Source: an uncultured Bacteroidales bacterium
GTDB lineage: Bacteria > Bacteroidota > Bacteroidia > Bacteroidales > Muribaculaceae
Length of the DNA stretch: 41,582 nucleotides
Direction of reading: 5' to 3'
Assembly (NCBI GenBank): GCA_902786725.1
Contig: CADADP010000018.1
Location: 1 to 41,582, forward strand
Part shown: positions 18,803 through 28,791 of the stretch, in pieces
Layout: each line of letters begins with the position of its first letter
Numbering within the stretch: position 1 is the first letter of the stretch
The notes under the pieces: generated by a model
Seen by the model: only the letters and a program-made list of their open reading frames with translations
Database searches by the model: none
Told to the model about the DNA's origin: nothing
Translations under genes and position numbers: made by a program

Positions 18803-19222
18803 TTACTTCTTGGCCAGCAGGTCGCGGATTTCGCCCAGCAGCTTCTCCTCGTTCGACGGCTCGGCCGGTGCGGGCTCTTCCTCTTTCTTGCGGTTGAGCT
18901 TGTTCATAGCCTTAACCATGAAGAAGATGCACAGCGCGATGATGAAGAAGTCGAGCACGTTCTGGATAAATGTGCCGTAGGTGAGCACTGCCGCTCCGGC
19001 CTCTTGCGCTTTCTCGAGCGACTCGTAGGTGTTGCCGTCGAGCGAGCAGAACAGTTTGTTGAAGTCGGTGCCACCTGTGAGCACGCTAACGAGCGGCATA
19101 ATCACGTCGTCAACAAGCGAAGAGATGATTTTGCCGAAAGCGCCACCGATGATAACGCCCACGGCCATGTCCATCACGTTGCCCTTGAGGGCGAATTCCT
19201 TAAATTCTTTTACCAGTCCCAT
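18803..19222 (-). CDS. mscL: Large-conductance mechanosensitive channel
   Basis: 139 residues, the usual length. The channel releases solutes from the cytoplasm on osmotic down-shock. The N-terminal amphipathic helix and first membrane helix carry the family signature ([25 protein letters not shown]), written here as [13 protein letters not shown] and VIIGGAFG. The second membrane helix is near residues 85-108 ([19 protein letters not shown]), followed by a charged C-terminal helix ([16 protein letters not shown]). Monocistronic; divergent from gapA across a 263-base AT-rich gap. Confidence 0.95.
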   Translation of the reverse strand: MGLVKEFKEFALKGNVMDMAVGVIIGGAFGKIISSLVDDVIMPLVSVLTGGTDFNKLFCSLDGNTYESLEKAQEAGAAVLTYGTFIQNVLDFFIIALCIFFMVKAMNKLNRKKEEEPAPAEPSNEEKLLGEIRDLLAKK

Positions 19223-19303
19223 GTTAATTGAAAATTGTTTTTAATGAGTTTATAATGAAAAAATAATGTTAAGTGTTATTAATCTGCAAGTCAAATATTA
19301 AAC

Positions 19304-19319
19304 TTCCTTAATTAAGGAA
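19304..19319. repeat. Perfect 16-bp palindrome between mscL and gapA
   Basis: TTCCTTAATTAAGGAA is fully self-complementary and lies 53 bases upstream of the putative gapA -7 element. It could be an operator, or a small hairpin in the mscL leader. Confidence 0.4.
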
Positions 19320-19371
19320 ATATTTCTTGATTTTTCAGCTCCAAATCACACATAATGCAAAAAAAATGTAT

Positions 19372-19379
19372 TAATTTTG
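19372..19379 (+). promoter_or_regulatory. -7 element of gapA promoter
   Basis: TAATTTTG fits the Bacteroidetes TAnnTTTG element. No good -33 TTTG is seen at the expected distance. It implies a leader of about 100 bases that contains a small stem (GATGTG at about 19393 with CGCATC). Confidence 0.4.
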
Positions 19380-19479
19380 CAGTTGAATAAGAAGATGTGT
19401 ACCCAAGTGAGTGCGCATCCTTAATGCAAAGATAAGAAAATAGATTTATATAACAGTTTTTTAAACAACTAATTTTTAA

Positions 19480-20502
<1,023 letters not shown>

Positions 20503-20538
20503 TCTCCGGCTCAAGACTTTTTACGAAAGCAAAGAATT

Positions 20539-20573
20539 AAGCCACGGTTCTCATGTGAGGGCCGTGGCTTTTT
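20539..20573 (+). terminator. Rho-independent terminator after gapA
   Basis: AAGCCACGG pairs with CCGTGGCTT across a 14-base loop and is followed by TTT. The convergent gene at 20612 may also use it. Confidence 0.8.
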
Positions 20574-20611
20574 AACGTAGTATGAAAAGTGCTGCCGGCG
20601 AAGGAGCGAGG

Positions 20612-21070
20612 TTAAGCCTTGTTGAACCTCTCCTTGCCCTGTTTGCAGCGTGGGCAGCGCCAGTCGTCGGGCAAGTCCTCGAAAGCGACACCGCCATGCT
20701 CGGCCGGGTCATACACATATCCGCATATCGAGCACACATACTTGCCGCTGGCCTCTTGCTTGTCGAAGTTCACCTCAGCAAGGACTGTGGGCACAGGATT
20801 GTTGAGGTCAATCACACGCTTGGCCTCCAGATTCTCATATCCCTGTGGGGTGTGGGTGCCCATATACACGGTGGGATGGTTGCCCACGAACTCGCGCACG
20901 CGGTCCATTGTCACCCGAGCCGCCGGCAGGTCGTCGAATACCACCGAGAGCTTGTTCTCGTACAGGGCCTCGTCCACGTAGGTGATATCGGCTTGGAACA
21001 TATAGAACAATCCATCGTTTTCGGCAAGTGCGTCGATATAGTCGCAGATGGTCTTGCCGGTGTAGGCCAC
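20612..21070 (-). CDS. Rubredoxin fused to the C-terminal half of an MBL-fold lactonase-like domain; probably truncated and frameshifted
   Basis: 152 residues from a GTG. The C-terminal 45 residues are a complete rubredoxin with two iron-ligand pairs (CSIC and CPRC), an electron carrier. Residues about 20-95 resemble the C-terminal half of AHL-lactonase-type metallo-hydrolases: [10 protein letters not shown] carries the bridging Asp, [11 protein letters not shown] carries the last His, and [16 protein letters not shown] fits the helix between them. The first half of that fold, with HxHxDH, is missing, and only 115 bases separate this gene from the acyltransferase gene upstream. The frame stays open 15 codons upstream of the GTG, encoding [14 protein letters not shown], and an ATG at 21116 with an AT-rich leader joins that frame if one base of a CCCC run (minus strand, near 21107-21110) is removed. 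So the real start may be 21116, with a frameshift or base error. Confidence 0.6.
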   Translation of the reverse strand: MAYTGKTICDYIDALAENDGLFYMFQADITYVDEALYENKLSVVFDDLPAARVTMDRVREFVGNHPTVYMGTHTPQGYENLEAKRVIDLNNPVPTVLAEVNFDKQEASGKYVCSICGYVYDPAEHGGVAFEDLPDDWRCPRCKQGKERFNKA

Positions 21071-21185
21071 AGAATTCTCGTCAGGAGTTTCCTCGGGGAA
21101 TCCGGCGGGGAGTCATAATTATTTTGTAAATGCTGATATAAAACCAAATATTTTAATGTACTTTAATAAAACAATCGTGTACGAC

Positions 21186-22133
21186 CTAATCTGCTTCGCG
21201 CTCCACTACGCGCCCGTCCACCACCTTGTAGCGGCGGTTAAACTCCTCGCGGGTGCGTTTCCAGCGATTGTGACTCCAGAGCCAGTACTCAGGCGCGCGA
21301 TTGATGGTCTGCTCCAGCATCGCGAAGTAGGCGTCGGTGATTTCGTGCTCGCGCATCTTTTGCGGCTCGGCGGTGATAAGCCTGAATGTACACACGTAGT
21401 AGCCGCGCTTCACGCAGCGCACGTCCAGATACACCACCGCCTGGCCAAACTTGCGCGCTATGCGCTCGGTACCGGTGAACACCGGTGTGGTCTGATTCAT
21501 AAATCGCAGCCAGTGGTGGATGTTGTGCCAGGTGGGCACCTGGTCGCTGATATAGCCTATAAACGATGGCTTGCCGTCGCGCTTGGCGTTGATTACCCAC
21601 CGCAGTGTCTCGCTCATAGGGATGCACGCCGAGCCCATGCGCTCGCGCACCGTCACCATGAGCCTATCCACCACGGCGTTTTCCAGCGGGTGATAGATTT
21701 GCCCACCCCAGTAGTCGCCGCTCACACGCTGGCGAACCCACGTCACCCATTCCCAGTTGCCATAGTGACCCAGATACATGGCCACCGACTGACCATTGCT
21801 CAGAAACTGCTCCACCATCTCGGCGTTCTCAAACACCACGCGGCGGCTAACGTTGGCCCGGCGCATCGTGGCGAACTTCACCATTTCCACCAGGTAGTCG
21901 CAGAACACGCGATAGAATCGCCTGCGAATGTGAGCCAATTCCGCGGCGCTCTTGTAGGGGTAGGCGGCGCGCAGATTCTTGTCGATTACCTTGCGGCGAT
22001 ACCGGAACACATGAGCTAAAATCACGCTCATCACGGCCGCGAAGGCATAGTGTAGCCACAACGGCAACAGCGACAGTGCCAGCCACGTGCCACGCAGTGT
22101 GTAGTAGAGAATGTTGTGCCACAATTTCTTCAT
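21186..22133 (-). CDS. LpxL/HtrB-family lipid A acyltransferase
   Basis: 315 residues, membrane-associated acyltransferase that adds a secondary fatty acyl chain to lipid A at the inner membrane. An N-terminal hydrophobic anchor (about 15-40) precedes the catalytic HX4E motif, His123-Glu128 in GHYGNWE. Downstream family landmarks include a PLENAVVDRLM block and a GYISDQVP block, followed by a TPVFTGTERIARKFG segment. A TAAATTTG (-7) lies at 22141-22148, only eight bases before the ATG, which would give an almost leaderless mRNA unless another promoter is used. The rubredoxin gene lies 115 bases downstream on the same strand. Confidence 0.88.
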   Translation of the reverse strand: MKKLWHNILYYTLRGTWLALSLLPLWLHYAFAAVMSVILAHVFRYRRKVIDKNLRAAYPYKSAAELAHIRRRFYRVFCDYLVEMVKFATMRRANVSRRVVFENAEMVEQFLSNGQSVAMYLGHYGNWEWVTWVRQRVSGDYWGGQIYHPLENAVVDRLMVTVRERMGSACIPMSETLRWVINAKRDGKPSFIGYISDQVPTWHNIHHWLRFMNQTTPVFTGTERIARKFGQAVVYLDVRCVKRGYYVCTFRLITAEPQKMREHEITDAYFAMLEQTINRAPEYWLWSHNRWKRTREEFNRRYKVVDGRVVEREAD

Positions 22134-22234
22134 CGTACTGCAAATTTAGTGATTTTTCCATCAACAAGCCTCAACCTGCGCCGAAAATAACGATTATTTG
22201 TGGCCCAAGTGTCGTCAGTCTCGTTAATTGTTTG

Positions 22235-22242
22235 TATTTTTG
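22235..22242 (+). promoter_or_regulatory. -7 element upstream of rhaM
   Basis: TATTTTTG fits TAnnTTTG and lies 57 bases before the rhaM start. The -33 element is not clear. Confidence 0.35.
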
Positions 22243-22298
22243 TGAACAAATGTGCTCTTCAGTGGGCGTTAAGAAACCGAAATTAAAACAGAAACATT

Positions 22299-22616
22299 AT
22301 GAAACGATTTGCTTTTAAGATGTACCTGAAGCCGGGTTGCGAAAAGGAGTACGAGCGGCGCCACGCGGCTATCTGGCCCGAGCTTGTGGCGATGATTCAC
22401 GAGCAGGGAGTGAGTAACTACAGCATTTTCTGGGACCGCGACACCAATATCCTCTTTGCCTGCCAGGAGACTACAGGTGAGGGCAACAGTCAGGACACCA
22501 CCCACGTTGACCCCATAACGCAGCGATGGTGGGACATGATGGCCGACATCATGGAGGTTAACCCCGACAATTCGCCGGTTACCGTTCCGCTGCAAGAGGT
22601 GTTCCACTTAGACTGA
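22299..22616 (+). CDS. rhaM: L-rhamnose mutarotase
   Basis: 105 residues, the usual length of this dimeric ferredoxin-like protein, which interconverts the alpha and beta anomers of L-rhamnose. Tyr18 and His22 (YERRHAAIWPEL) coincide with the catalytic positions of E. coli RhaM, and the C-terminal WWDMMADIM block is also typical. No other rhamnose genes (rhaA, rhaB, rhaD) are nearby, so it acts here as an isolated sugar-handling gene. The GH3-family gene starts 31 bases downstream on the same strand and is probably cotranscribed. Confidence 0.92.
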   Translation: MKRFAFKMYLKPGCEKEYERRHAAIWPELVAMIHEQGVSNYSIFWDRDTNILFACQETTGEGNSQDTTHVDPITQRWWDMMADIMEVNPDNSPVTVPLQEVFHLD

Positions 22617-22647
22617 TAATTTGGCAAATAATTATCACGCAAGACTT

Positions 22648-24171
22648 ATGATAGATTTCACCCCGCTAATGCGCAAGCCCATGCGCGACCGCCTTGAGGA
22701 GCAAGTGCGCTACATTCACCACCCCGACAGCGTGCAGCAGGAGCAGCTGGTATGGCTCATTGAGCATGCGGCTCTCACCGAGTTCGGGAGGCGCTACGAC
22801 TTCTCTTCCGTGAGAACCTACCGCCACTTTGCCCACACCGTGCCGCTTCATCGCTACGAGGACCTGCGCGAGCCCATCATGCGCATGGTGCGCGGCGAGG
22901 CCGACGTGCTGTGGCGCGGTACGACGCGCAACTTTGCCCAGTCGAGTGGCACAAGCGGGGGAAAGAGCAAATATATCCCCATTACTGCCGATTCCTTTCG
23001 TCGAAATCACTATCGCGGAAGCGCCGATGTGGTGGCGCACTATCTGAATCTGAACCCTAAGAGCCGAATAATGAGTGGAAAAGGCTTGATTCTGGGCGGC
23101 AGTTTCGCCAATGAGTTGAACCTCGCGCCGGGGGTAAGGGTGGGCGACCTCTCGGCCAATCTTATCCGGAACATTAACCCGCTGGTCAATCTGTTTCGTG
23201 TGCCAAGCAAAAAGATTGCCCTGATGGAGGACTGGAAGCAAAAACTGCCCGCTATTATCCGCGCGTCGGCCACCGAGAATGTGACAAATCTCTCGGGCGT
23301 ACCCAGTTGGTTTCTGGCCGTGTTGCGAGGAGTGATGGAGTACCGTGGGGTGCGGTGCATACACGACGTGTGGCCCAATCTGGAGGTGTTTTTCCACGGT
23401 GGCATAGCCTTTGAACCCTACCGCCGGCAATACGAGAGCTTCTGCGACATGAGCCGGATGCACTTCCTCGACACCTACAACGCCAGCGAGGGCTTCTTCG
23501 CCGTGCAAAGCGACTGGAGCACCACGGCCATGCTTCTCCTGCTCGACGTGGGCATCTTCTATGAGTTCATTCCGGTGGAGCACTGCGACGAGGACCAGCC
23601 CACGGCCATCCCGGCATGGGAAGTGGAGCCCGGACGCACCTACGAACTGGTGATTACGGCCTGCAACGGACTGTGGCGCTACCGCATAGGCGACACCGTG
23701 AAGGTGCACAGCGTGCAACCGCTCAAAATCACCATCGCCGGGCGAACGCAGAGTTTCATCAACGCGTTTGGCGAGGAACTGATGGTGCACAACGCCGAGT
23801 TTGCCGTGCAGCAGGCGGCCGAAGCCACTGCCGCGGCGGTGCTCAATTACACGGCCGCGCCGATCTTCGCGGCCGATGGCCAAAAGGCCCACCACCAGTG
23901 GATTTTCGAGTTTGAGCGCGAACCGAGCGATATGGCTCTTTTCGTCCGTGTACTCGACGACAAACTCAAGCAGGTCAACAGCGATTACGAGGCTAAGCGC
24001 GCGGGCGACATCTTTTTGGCGCCGCCGCAGGTGGTGACGGCTCGGCGGGGCGTGTTCGACGACTGGCTGGCCTCAACAGGTAAGCTCGGCGGCCAGCGAA
24101 AAGTCCCACGCCTGGCCAACAACCGCCTTATTGCCGAGGCCATTCTGGCGCTAAATCGTGAAAAAAACTAA
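22648..24171 (+). CDS. GH3 auxin-responsive-promoter family acyl-adenylating protein
   Basis: 507 residues from the ATG at 22648. The frame also opens with a TTG at 22621, but MIDFTPLMRK fits the start of Bacteroidetes homologues better. The family has the ANL adenylating fold and in plants conjugates amino acids to carboxylic acids; the bacterial substrate is unknown. The ATP-binding motif SSGTSGGKSKYIP lies near residue 95. Later motifs include YNASEGFFAVQ (about 280) and LWRYRIGDTVKV (about 350). It is probably cytoplasmic and cotranscribed with rhaM. Whether it acts on a rhamnose-derived compound cannot be told. Confidence 0.88.
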   Translation: MIDFTPLMRKPMRDRLEEQVRYIHHPDSVQQEQLVWLIEHAALTEFGRRYDFSSVRTYRHFAHTVPLHRYEDLREPIMRMVRGEADVLWRGTTRNFAQSSGTSGGKSKYIPITADSFRRNHYRGSADVVAHYLNLNPKSRIMSGKGLILGGSFANELNLAPGVRVGDLSANLIRNINPLVNLFRVPSKKIALMEDWKQKLPAIIRASATENVTNLSGVPSWFLAVLRGVMEYRGVRCIHDVWPNLEVFFHGGIAFEPYRRQYESFCDMSRMHFLDTYNASEGFFAVQSDWSTTAMLLLLDVGIFYEFIPVEHCDEDQPTAIPAWEVEPGRTYELVITACNGLWRYRIGDTVKVHSVQPLKITIAGRTQSFINAFGEELMVHNAEFAVQQAAEATAAAVLNYTAAPIFAADGQKAHHQWIFEFEREPSDMALFVRVLDDKLKQVNSDYEAKRAGDIFLAPPQVVTARRGVFDDWLASTGKLGGQRKVPRLANNRLIAEAILALNREKN

Positions 24172-24259
24172 AATCCGGCCCAATCACTTTAACCTCGGGC
24201 GCTTTTTGTCGTCAAAAAAAGCGGAATGGTGCGATAAAGCCGTGGATTAGTCAAACTTT

Positions 24260-24291
24260 TTTGCCCGTCTCGGCTTTTGGACCTAAATTTG
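24260..24291 (+). promoter_or_regulatory. Promoter of the beta-barrel receptor gene
   Basis: TTTG (-33, 24260-24263) and TAAATTTG (-7, 24284-24291) are 20 bases apart, a full match to the Bacteroidetes consensus. The leader to the start codon is about 20-30 bases. Confidence 0.65.
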
Positions 24292-24310
24292 CATAAAATT
24301 CTAACTATCT

Positions 24311-27175
24311 ATGCGATATATTATGAACAAATTTAGCGTTGAGACACGCAATGTAATAAGAAAGGTGTGGCTCCTTGCCATTATGGCCGCGTTCGCCTTG
24401 AGTGCCGACGCGGCAATTATCACCGGCAAGATAATCGACGATATGGACACACTGGCGCTGACCGATGCCACGGTGCGACTGCTTCGCGCCAACAAGGACA
24501 GCACCTACGTCCGTGGCGGAACCACCGGCGACGACGGCTCCTTCCGCTTCGACGGCGTGGCCCGCGGCAACTATGTGGTGAAAGTGAGCTACGTGGGTTA
24601 CGAGGACCTTAATGTCAGCGCCAAAATCACGTCCGACGGGCAACACCTCAAGCTGGGCACACTGCCCTTGAAGCTCAACACCGTTTTGCTCGACGAGGCT
24701 GTGGTGGTGGGCATCAAGACGCCTATCACCGTCAAGGAAGACACGATAGAATATAACGCCGACACATATAAGACACAGACCAACGCCGTGGTTGAAGACC
24801 TGCTCAAGCGTCTGCCGGGTGTGGACGTGGGCACCGACGGCAAAATCACCGCCAACGGCAAGGAGGTGAGTAAAATCTTGCTCGACGGCAAAGAATTCTT
24901 TAGCGACGACCCCACTGTGGCATCGAAAAACATACCGGCCGATATGGTGAACAAACTGCAGGTTATCGACCGAAAGAGCGACCTGGCAAGGCTCACCGGT
25001 GTTGACGACGGCGAAGACGAGACGGTAATCAACCTCACGGTGAAAAAGGGTATGAACAACGGCTGGTTCGGCACCGTTAACGGTGGATACGGCACCAATA
25101 AGCGATACACCGGCAACCTCATCGCCAACTATTTCAATAACGGCAACCAATTCACCATTCTCGGCGGAGCCAACAATGTGAACAACCTGGGATTTGCCGA
25201 CGGTGGGGCGGGACGCTTCCAGCGATTTGGGGGCGAACGCGGTATCACCACCTCACAGCACGTGGGACTCAACTTCAACGTGGGCACGCAAGACAGCGAA
25301 AAGTTCCGCGCCGGTGGCTCGGTGATGTACTCTCACAGCGACCGTGACTCGCAAGACAAGCGCGACCGCCAATACCTCTTCGAAGACTCCACGTCATACT
25401 ACAAGTCTTCCACTCTGGCGCGCGACAAGGGACACAACGTGCGCGGCGACTTCCGCATCAAGTGGGAGGCCGACTCGTTCAATACGCTCGAGATTCGCCC
25501 CCGATTCTCGTTCAATTTCAGCGACAGCTACAAGATTGAGGATAGCGAGACTCGCGCCGGCGACATCGCCCGAACCTTGGTCAACAACAGCACCAGCTCT
25601 TATAACAACGATGGCAAGAGCTACGAGGCCAGCCTCAACATGATATATAACCACAATTTCAAGAGCCGACCCGGACGTAGCTTCAGCACCATGGTGCGAG
25701 TGGGATATAACCACGTGGACGAGAACGGCGACACGCACACGCTCAACACTTATTTCCTGAAAACCGACCCCGCCGAGCGCGAACAACCCATCAATCGCGT
25801 CAACGACAACCTGCGCAAGACCAGTAGCCTCATGGGCCGGCTCACATGGACCGAGCCACTGGGCGATGTGAAGAACGGACGGTTTATCAATTTCACCTAT
25901 AGCGCCAACTATCGCTACAGCACGGCCGACAAGCAGGTATTCGACCTCGACGACGACAATGCCAAGACTTTCAACCAGTCGCTTAGCAACAAGTTCGCCA
26001 ACACATTCCTTAACCAGCAATTCCGCGTTGGGTTCAAGAAGGTGACCAGAGAGTACAACCTCGACGTGGGCATGGGGGCGCAGACCTCGATGTCGAAGAG
26101 CGACAACAAACTCAATAGCGACCGCACCATCCCCGCACGCTGGACGTGGAGCCTGGCTCCGTTCGCGCGATTCCGCTACAAGTTCAGCAAGACGCGCAGC
26201 CTCTCGGTTGACTATCGCTCGCGCAGCACTCAGCCATCGCTGACCCAGCTGCAACCTGTGGCCGACGAGTCCAATCCGCTCAACATCGTCACCGGTAACC
26301 CCGAACTTAAGCCAACGTTCAACCACAATGTCAGCCTGCGATACAACGACTTCGACCAGCGCTCGCAACGCAGCGTTATGTTTATGATTCACGGACGATA
26401 TGAGCAAAACAGCATCATCTCCACCACCGACTACGACCAGACCACCGGCGGACGTCGCACCACCTACGCCAATGTCAACGGCGTGTGGAACGTGCGAGCC
26501 ATGAACATGCTCAGCCTGCCGTTGCGCAACAAACTATGGTACTTCACCAGCCACGCCTTTGCCAACTATAGCCAAACCATTGGCTACAACAACGGCCAAT
26601 ATAACCGCAGCGGCTCGTTCTCAATCAACCTTTCGCCAGGTATGGCCTACCGTAACGGGTTGATCGACGTGGAGTTGCGGCCGCGCTACAGCTTCCAGAC
26701 CACTCACAACACTGTGATGACGGCCAGCAATCGCAATGTGCACACCTATGGTGGCAACTTCAACCTCACTTACACCGCTCCATTCGGTCTGGTGGTGAGC
26801 ACCAACCTCTCGTATAGCGCCACAAGCGGATACTCCGCCGGATACGACACCAAGCAGTGGCTGTGGAACGGCTCGCTCGCATATCAGTTCTTGCGCGACA
26901 AGAACGCTTCGGTCGGCATCTCGGTATATGACATCCTGGGACAGCGCAAGTCGGTCTTCCGCAACGTCAACGCCAACTATATGGAGGACGTGGCCTACAA
27001 CTCGCTCACGCGCTACGGTATGATTACGTTCACATATCGCTTCACCACATTCAAGAAGGGCGAGGAGCCCAAGCAGCGTGAGGACAACTTCGGTCCCGGC
27101 GGTGGACCCGGACGTGGCCCCGGCGGCATGGGTCGTCCGGGTGGTGGCTTCGGTAGGCCCGGCCGTCGCTGGTGA
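24311..27175 (+). CDS. TonB-dependent-receptor-like outer-membrane beta-barrel protein (OMP_b-brl_3 type)
   Basis: 954 residues; an in-frame ATG at 24323 (MNKFSVETRN) is an alternative start. After the signal segment (about 16-32) come a carboxypeptidase-regulatory-like domain (about 35-110) and a plug-like domain (about 125-225; NAVVEDLLKRLPGVDVGTDG, then SKILLDGKEFFSDDP). A long beta-barrel of the OMP_b-brl_3 kind follows. No SusD partner is adjacent, so it is not a SusC. After the last barrel strand (MITFTYRFTTF) there is a 27- to 38-residue Gly/Pro/Arg-rich tail, which is unusual because barrel proteins commonly end at the last aromatic strand. The ligand is unknown. Own promoter at 24260-24291. 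Confidence 0.88.
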   Translation: MRYIMNKFSVETRNVIRKVWLLAIMAAFALSADAAIITGKIIDDMDTLALTDATVRLLRANKDSTYVRGGTTGDDGSFRFDGVARGNYVVKVSYVGYEDLNVSAKITSDGQHLKLGTLPLKLNTVLLDEAVVVGIKTPITVKEDTIEYNADTYKTQTNAVVEDLLKRLPGVDVGTDGKITANGKEVSKILLDGKEFFSDDPTVASKNIPADMVNKLQVIDRKSDLARLTGVDDGEDETVINLTVKKGMNNGWFGTVNGGYGTNKRYTGNLIANYFNNGNQFTILGGANNVNNLGFADGGAGRFQRFGGERGITTSQHVGLNFNVGTQDSEKFRAGGSVMYSHSDRDSQDKRDRQYLFEDSTSYYKSSTLARDKGHNVRGDFRIKWEADSFNTLEIRPRFSFNFSDSYKIEDSETRAGDIARTLVNNSTSSYNNDGKSYEASLNMIYNHNFKSRPGRSFSTMVRVGYNHVDENGDTHTLNTYFLKTDPAEREQPINRVNDNLRKTSSLMGRLTWTEPLGDVKNGRFINFTYSANYRYSTADKQVFDLDDDNAKTFNQSLSNKFANTFLNQQFRVGFKKVTREYNLDVGMGAQTSMSKSDNKLNSDRTIPARWTWSLAPFARFRYKFSKTRSLSVDYRSRSTQPSLTQLQPVADESNPLNIVTGNPELKPTFNHNVSLRYNDFDQRSQRSVMFMIHGRYEQNSIISTTDYDQTTGGRRTTYANVNGVWNVRAMNMLSLPLRNKLWYFTSHAFANYSQTIGYNNGQYNRSGSFSINLSPGMAYRNGLIDVELRPRYSFQTTHNTVMTASNRNVHTYGGNFNLTYTAPFGLVVSTNLSYSATSGYSAGYDTKQWLWNGSLAYQFLRDKNASVGISVYDILGQRKSVFRNVNANYMEDVAYNSLTRYGMITFTYRFTTFKKGEEPKQREDNFGPGGGPGRGPGGMGRPGGGFGRPGRRW

Positions 27176-27487
27176 TCCGGTCCTGCGCCGCATGCCCGCC
27201 CAGAAAGCACAGAAGCGGCCCTTGCCGGCCATTTCGTGTCGGCGATGACCATCGGGTTCAATTTATGCTTAAGCCGTGCTACGGCTCGTTTCCGGCCCGA
27301 TTAGATGGATGTGTCCGTTCAGTCTTCGTTAGCCTACGCAAAACACAAGCGGGTGTTCAGTCTCACTCGCCATAAAACACCGAGTGCGGCACCTCGGTTG
27401 GCGCCGCACTCCGGTATGAGTTTATTCTTGTTCTGCCTGTGCATCGGCTGGTATAGGATAAATGCTAACGTCGCTCACCCTCATGGA
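27176..27487. other. Intergenic gap between convergent genes with a hairpin
   Basis: 312 bases with no convincing gene. GAGTGCGGC (27382-27390) pairs with GCCGCACTC (27403-27411), probably terminating transcription from one or both sides. A smaller AGCCG/CGGCT hairpin lies near 27271. Nothing else is recognised. Confidence 0.5.
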
Positions 27488-28687
27488 TTAGTCTGTATAG
27501 TATTCGCCCGAGAGCCTGTTGGCCAGCACCACCACATCACTCACGTCGATTATATTGTCGTCGTTCAGGTCGGCTACTCTTGGTGTCCATTCCGGCGGCA
27601 CCTCTTCTCCTAATGCGTAAGTCGCAAGTAGTACCAAGTCGGAAACATCCACATAGCGGTCTCCATTCACGTCACCCATTCTCGGAATATACACGTCCTC
27701 TTTTGTAAGCGACAGATTTATCGAGCGCCACGAATTACCGGCGAAAGCCAGTTTTTTCAGCACAAAGATGTGCTGTCCCTTGCTCAGGAACACGTTGCGG
27801 TATTGGTCGCGTACCACTTTTTCTTCCTCATATTTCACAATACCCGGAGACCACTTGTCATTGCCCAAATACACGTCTTGAGGCCATGTGAAAAGCGTGT
27901 CGTTGGGCGTACCGTCGGGCAGAAGCGACGATGTCCAGCGAGCCTTGTCGTGTAAGAGCATCAGGAAGTCGGTCCGCGAGTGCAACGCTTCGTTGGTCAT
28001 GCCGTGCGAATTCACCAGCGACACATTATTATTCATGTAATGCCTTTCCTTGAACATCTCGGGATATGACTTTTGCGTGGTCTTCAGGTTTTTGCCGTCA
28101 AGCGACAGCACGTAGGCCTGCCCATAGCGGCGCACCCAGTTCTGGTCGCCCATCCCGGTCACTTTGTGGCCCGCTTCGTCGTTGGTCATGCTCTCCACAT
28201 ACGTTTGGTTGGCCTCGGCCAGACTACCGGCGGTCACAATGTTAATCGACGCCCAGCAGTCTTCTCGCGCATATACCACAAACCGGAACCACTGGCCGTA
28301 GCGGGCCAGCGCCTGTGATTTAGGTATCCGCCATGAAGCCGGGTGTTCGCCAAAGTCGTAGGTCGATTCTCCTCCCGTCAGGCACGAACCGGGATAAGCG
28401 AAACCGTCGAGTTCGCCACCATCATCCACGTAGGCAATCACCAGCCCTTCCACATCGCTGCGGGGCAACTCGCCATCGTACGGCTCACCGTCACTCGTAA
28501 TCACCGAAGTCGCGTAATTGCTATCGTATGATGCTTTTTTGCCAGCGTTAGAGTAGTCATACCAGTTGAGAACCACCTTACCCTCAGCCGGCAAGTAGTT
28601 TACCTTTGCGGCATGCATGGTAAGCGCAAACGCGCTCCACAGGGCGCACAATGCGACAAGTCCATATTTAGAGTAGCGGTTCTGCAT
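27488..28687 (-). CDS. Secreted CBM-like protein with C-terminal type I dockerin
   Basis: 399 residues. Sec signal peptide (about 1-27, ending MHAA). Residues about 30-330 form one beta-sandwich region that aligns with the C-terminal half of the 34161 and 36501 proteins. Shared blocks are YGQAYVLSLDGKNLKT, SYPEM, SLLPDGTPNDTLFTW and a final ..QHIFVLKKLAFAGNSWRSI. The pattern resembles CBM6/CBM35 or malectin-type sugar-binding sandwiches. Residues 336-399 are a dockerin with two calcium-loop repeats, DVNGDRYVDVSD and DLNDDNIIDVSD, each followed by a helix. No catalytic motif is present. The dockerin repeats are the most divergent of the four in this window. Promoter at 28792-28822; a hairpin lies downstream at 27382-27411. 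Confidence 0.82.
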   Translation of the reverse strand: MQNRYSKYGLVALCALWSAFALTMHAAKVNYLPAEGKVVLNWYDYSNAGKKASYDSNYATSVITSDGEPYDGELPRSDVEGLVIAYVDDGGELDGFAYPGSCLTGGESTYDFGEHPASWRIPKSQALARYGQWFRFVVYAREDCWASINIVTAGSLAEANQTYVESMTNDEAGHKVTGMGDQNWVRRYGQAYVLSLDGKNLKTTQKSYPEMFKERHYMNNNVSLVNSHGMTNEALHSRTDFLMLLHDKARWTSSLLPDGTPNDTLFTWPQDVYLGNDKWSPGIVKYEEEKVVRDQYRNVFLSKGQHIFVLKKLAFAGNSWRSINLSLTKEDVYIPRMGDVNGDRYVDVSDLVLLATYALGEEVPPEWTPRVADLNDDNIIDVSDVVVLANRLSGEYYTD

Positions 28688-28791
28688 GATTGACGTGTAA
28701 ATTCAGTATATTAACGGCCTATTTATGTGAATATTGTAACTAATCAAGTCCGAAACTCAATAAGTTCAAACCAACTATGGCCTTTCGCTTG

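Noticed and set aside
22299-24171. rhaM and the GH3-type gene as part of a rhamnose utilisation operon
   Set aside because: No rhaA, rhaB, rhaD, rhaT or rhamnosidase is encoded in the window, and the GH3-family substrate is unknown, so a pathway assignment would be a guess.
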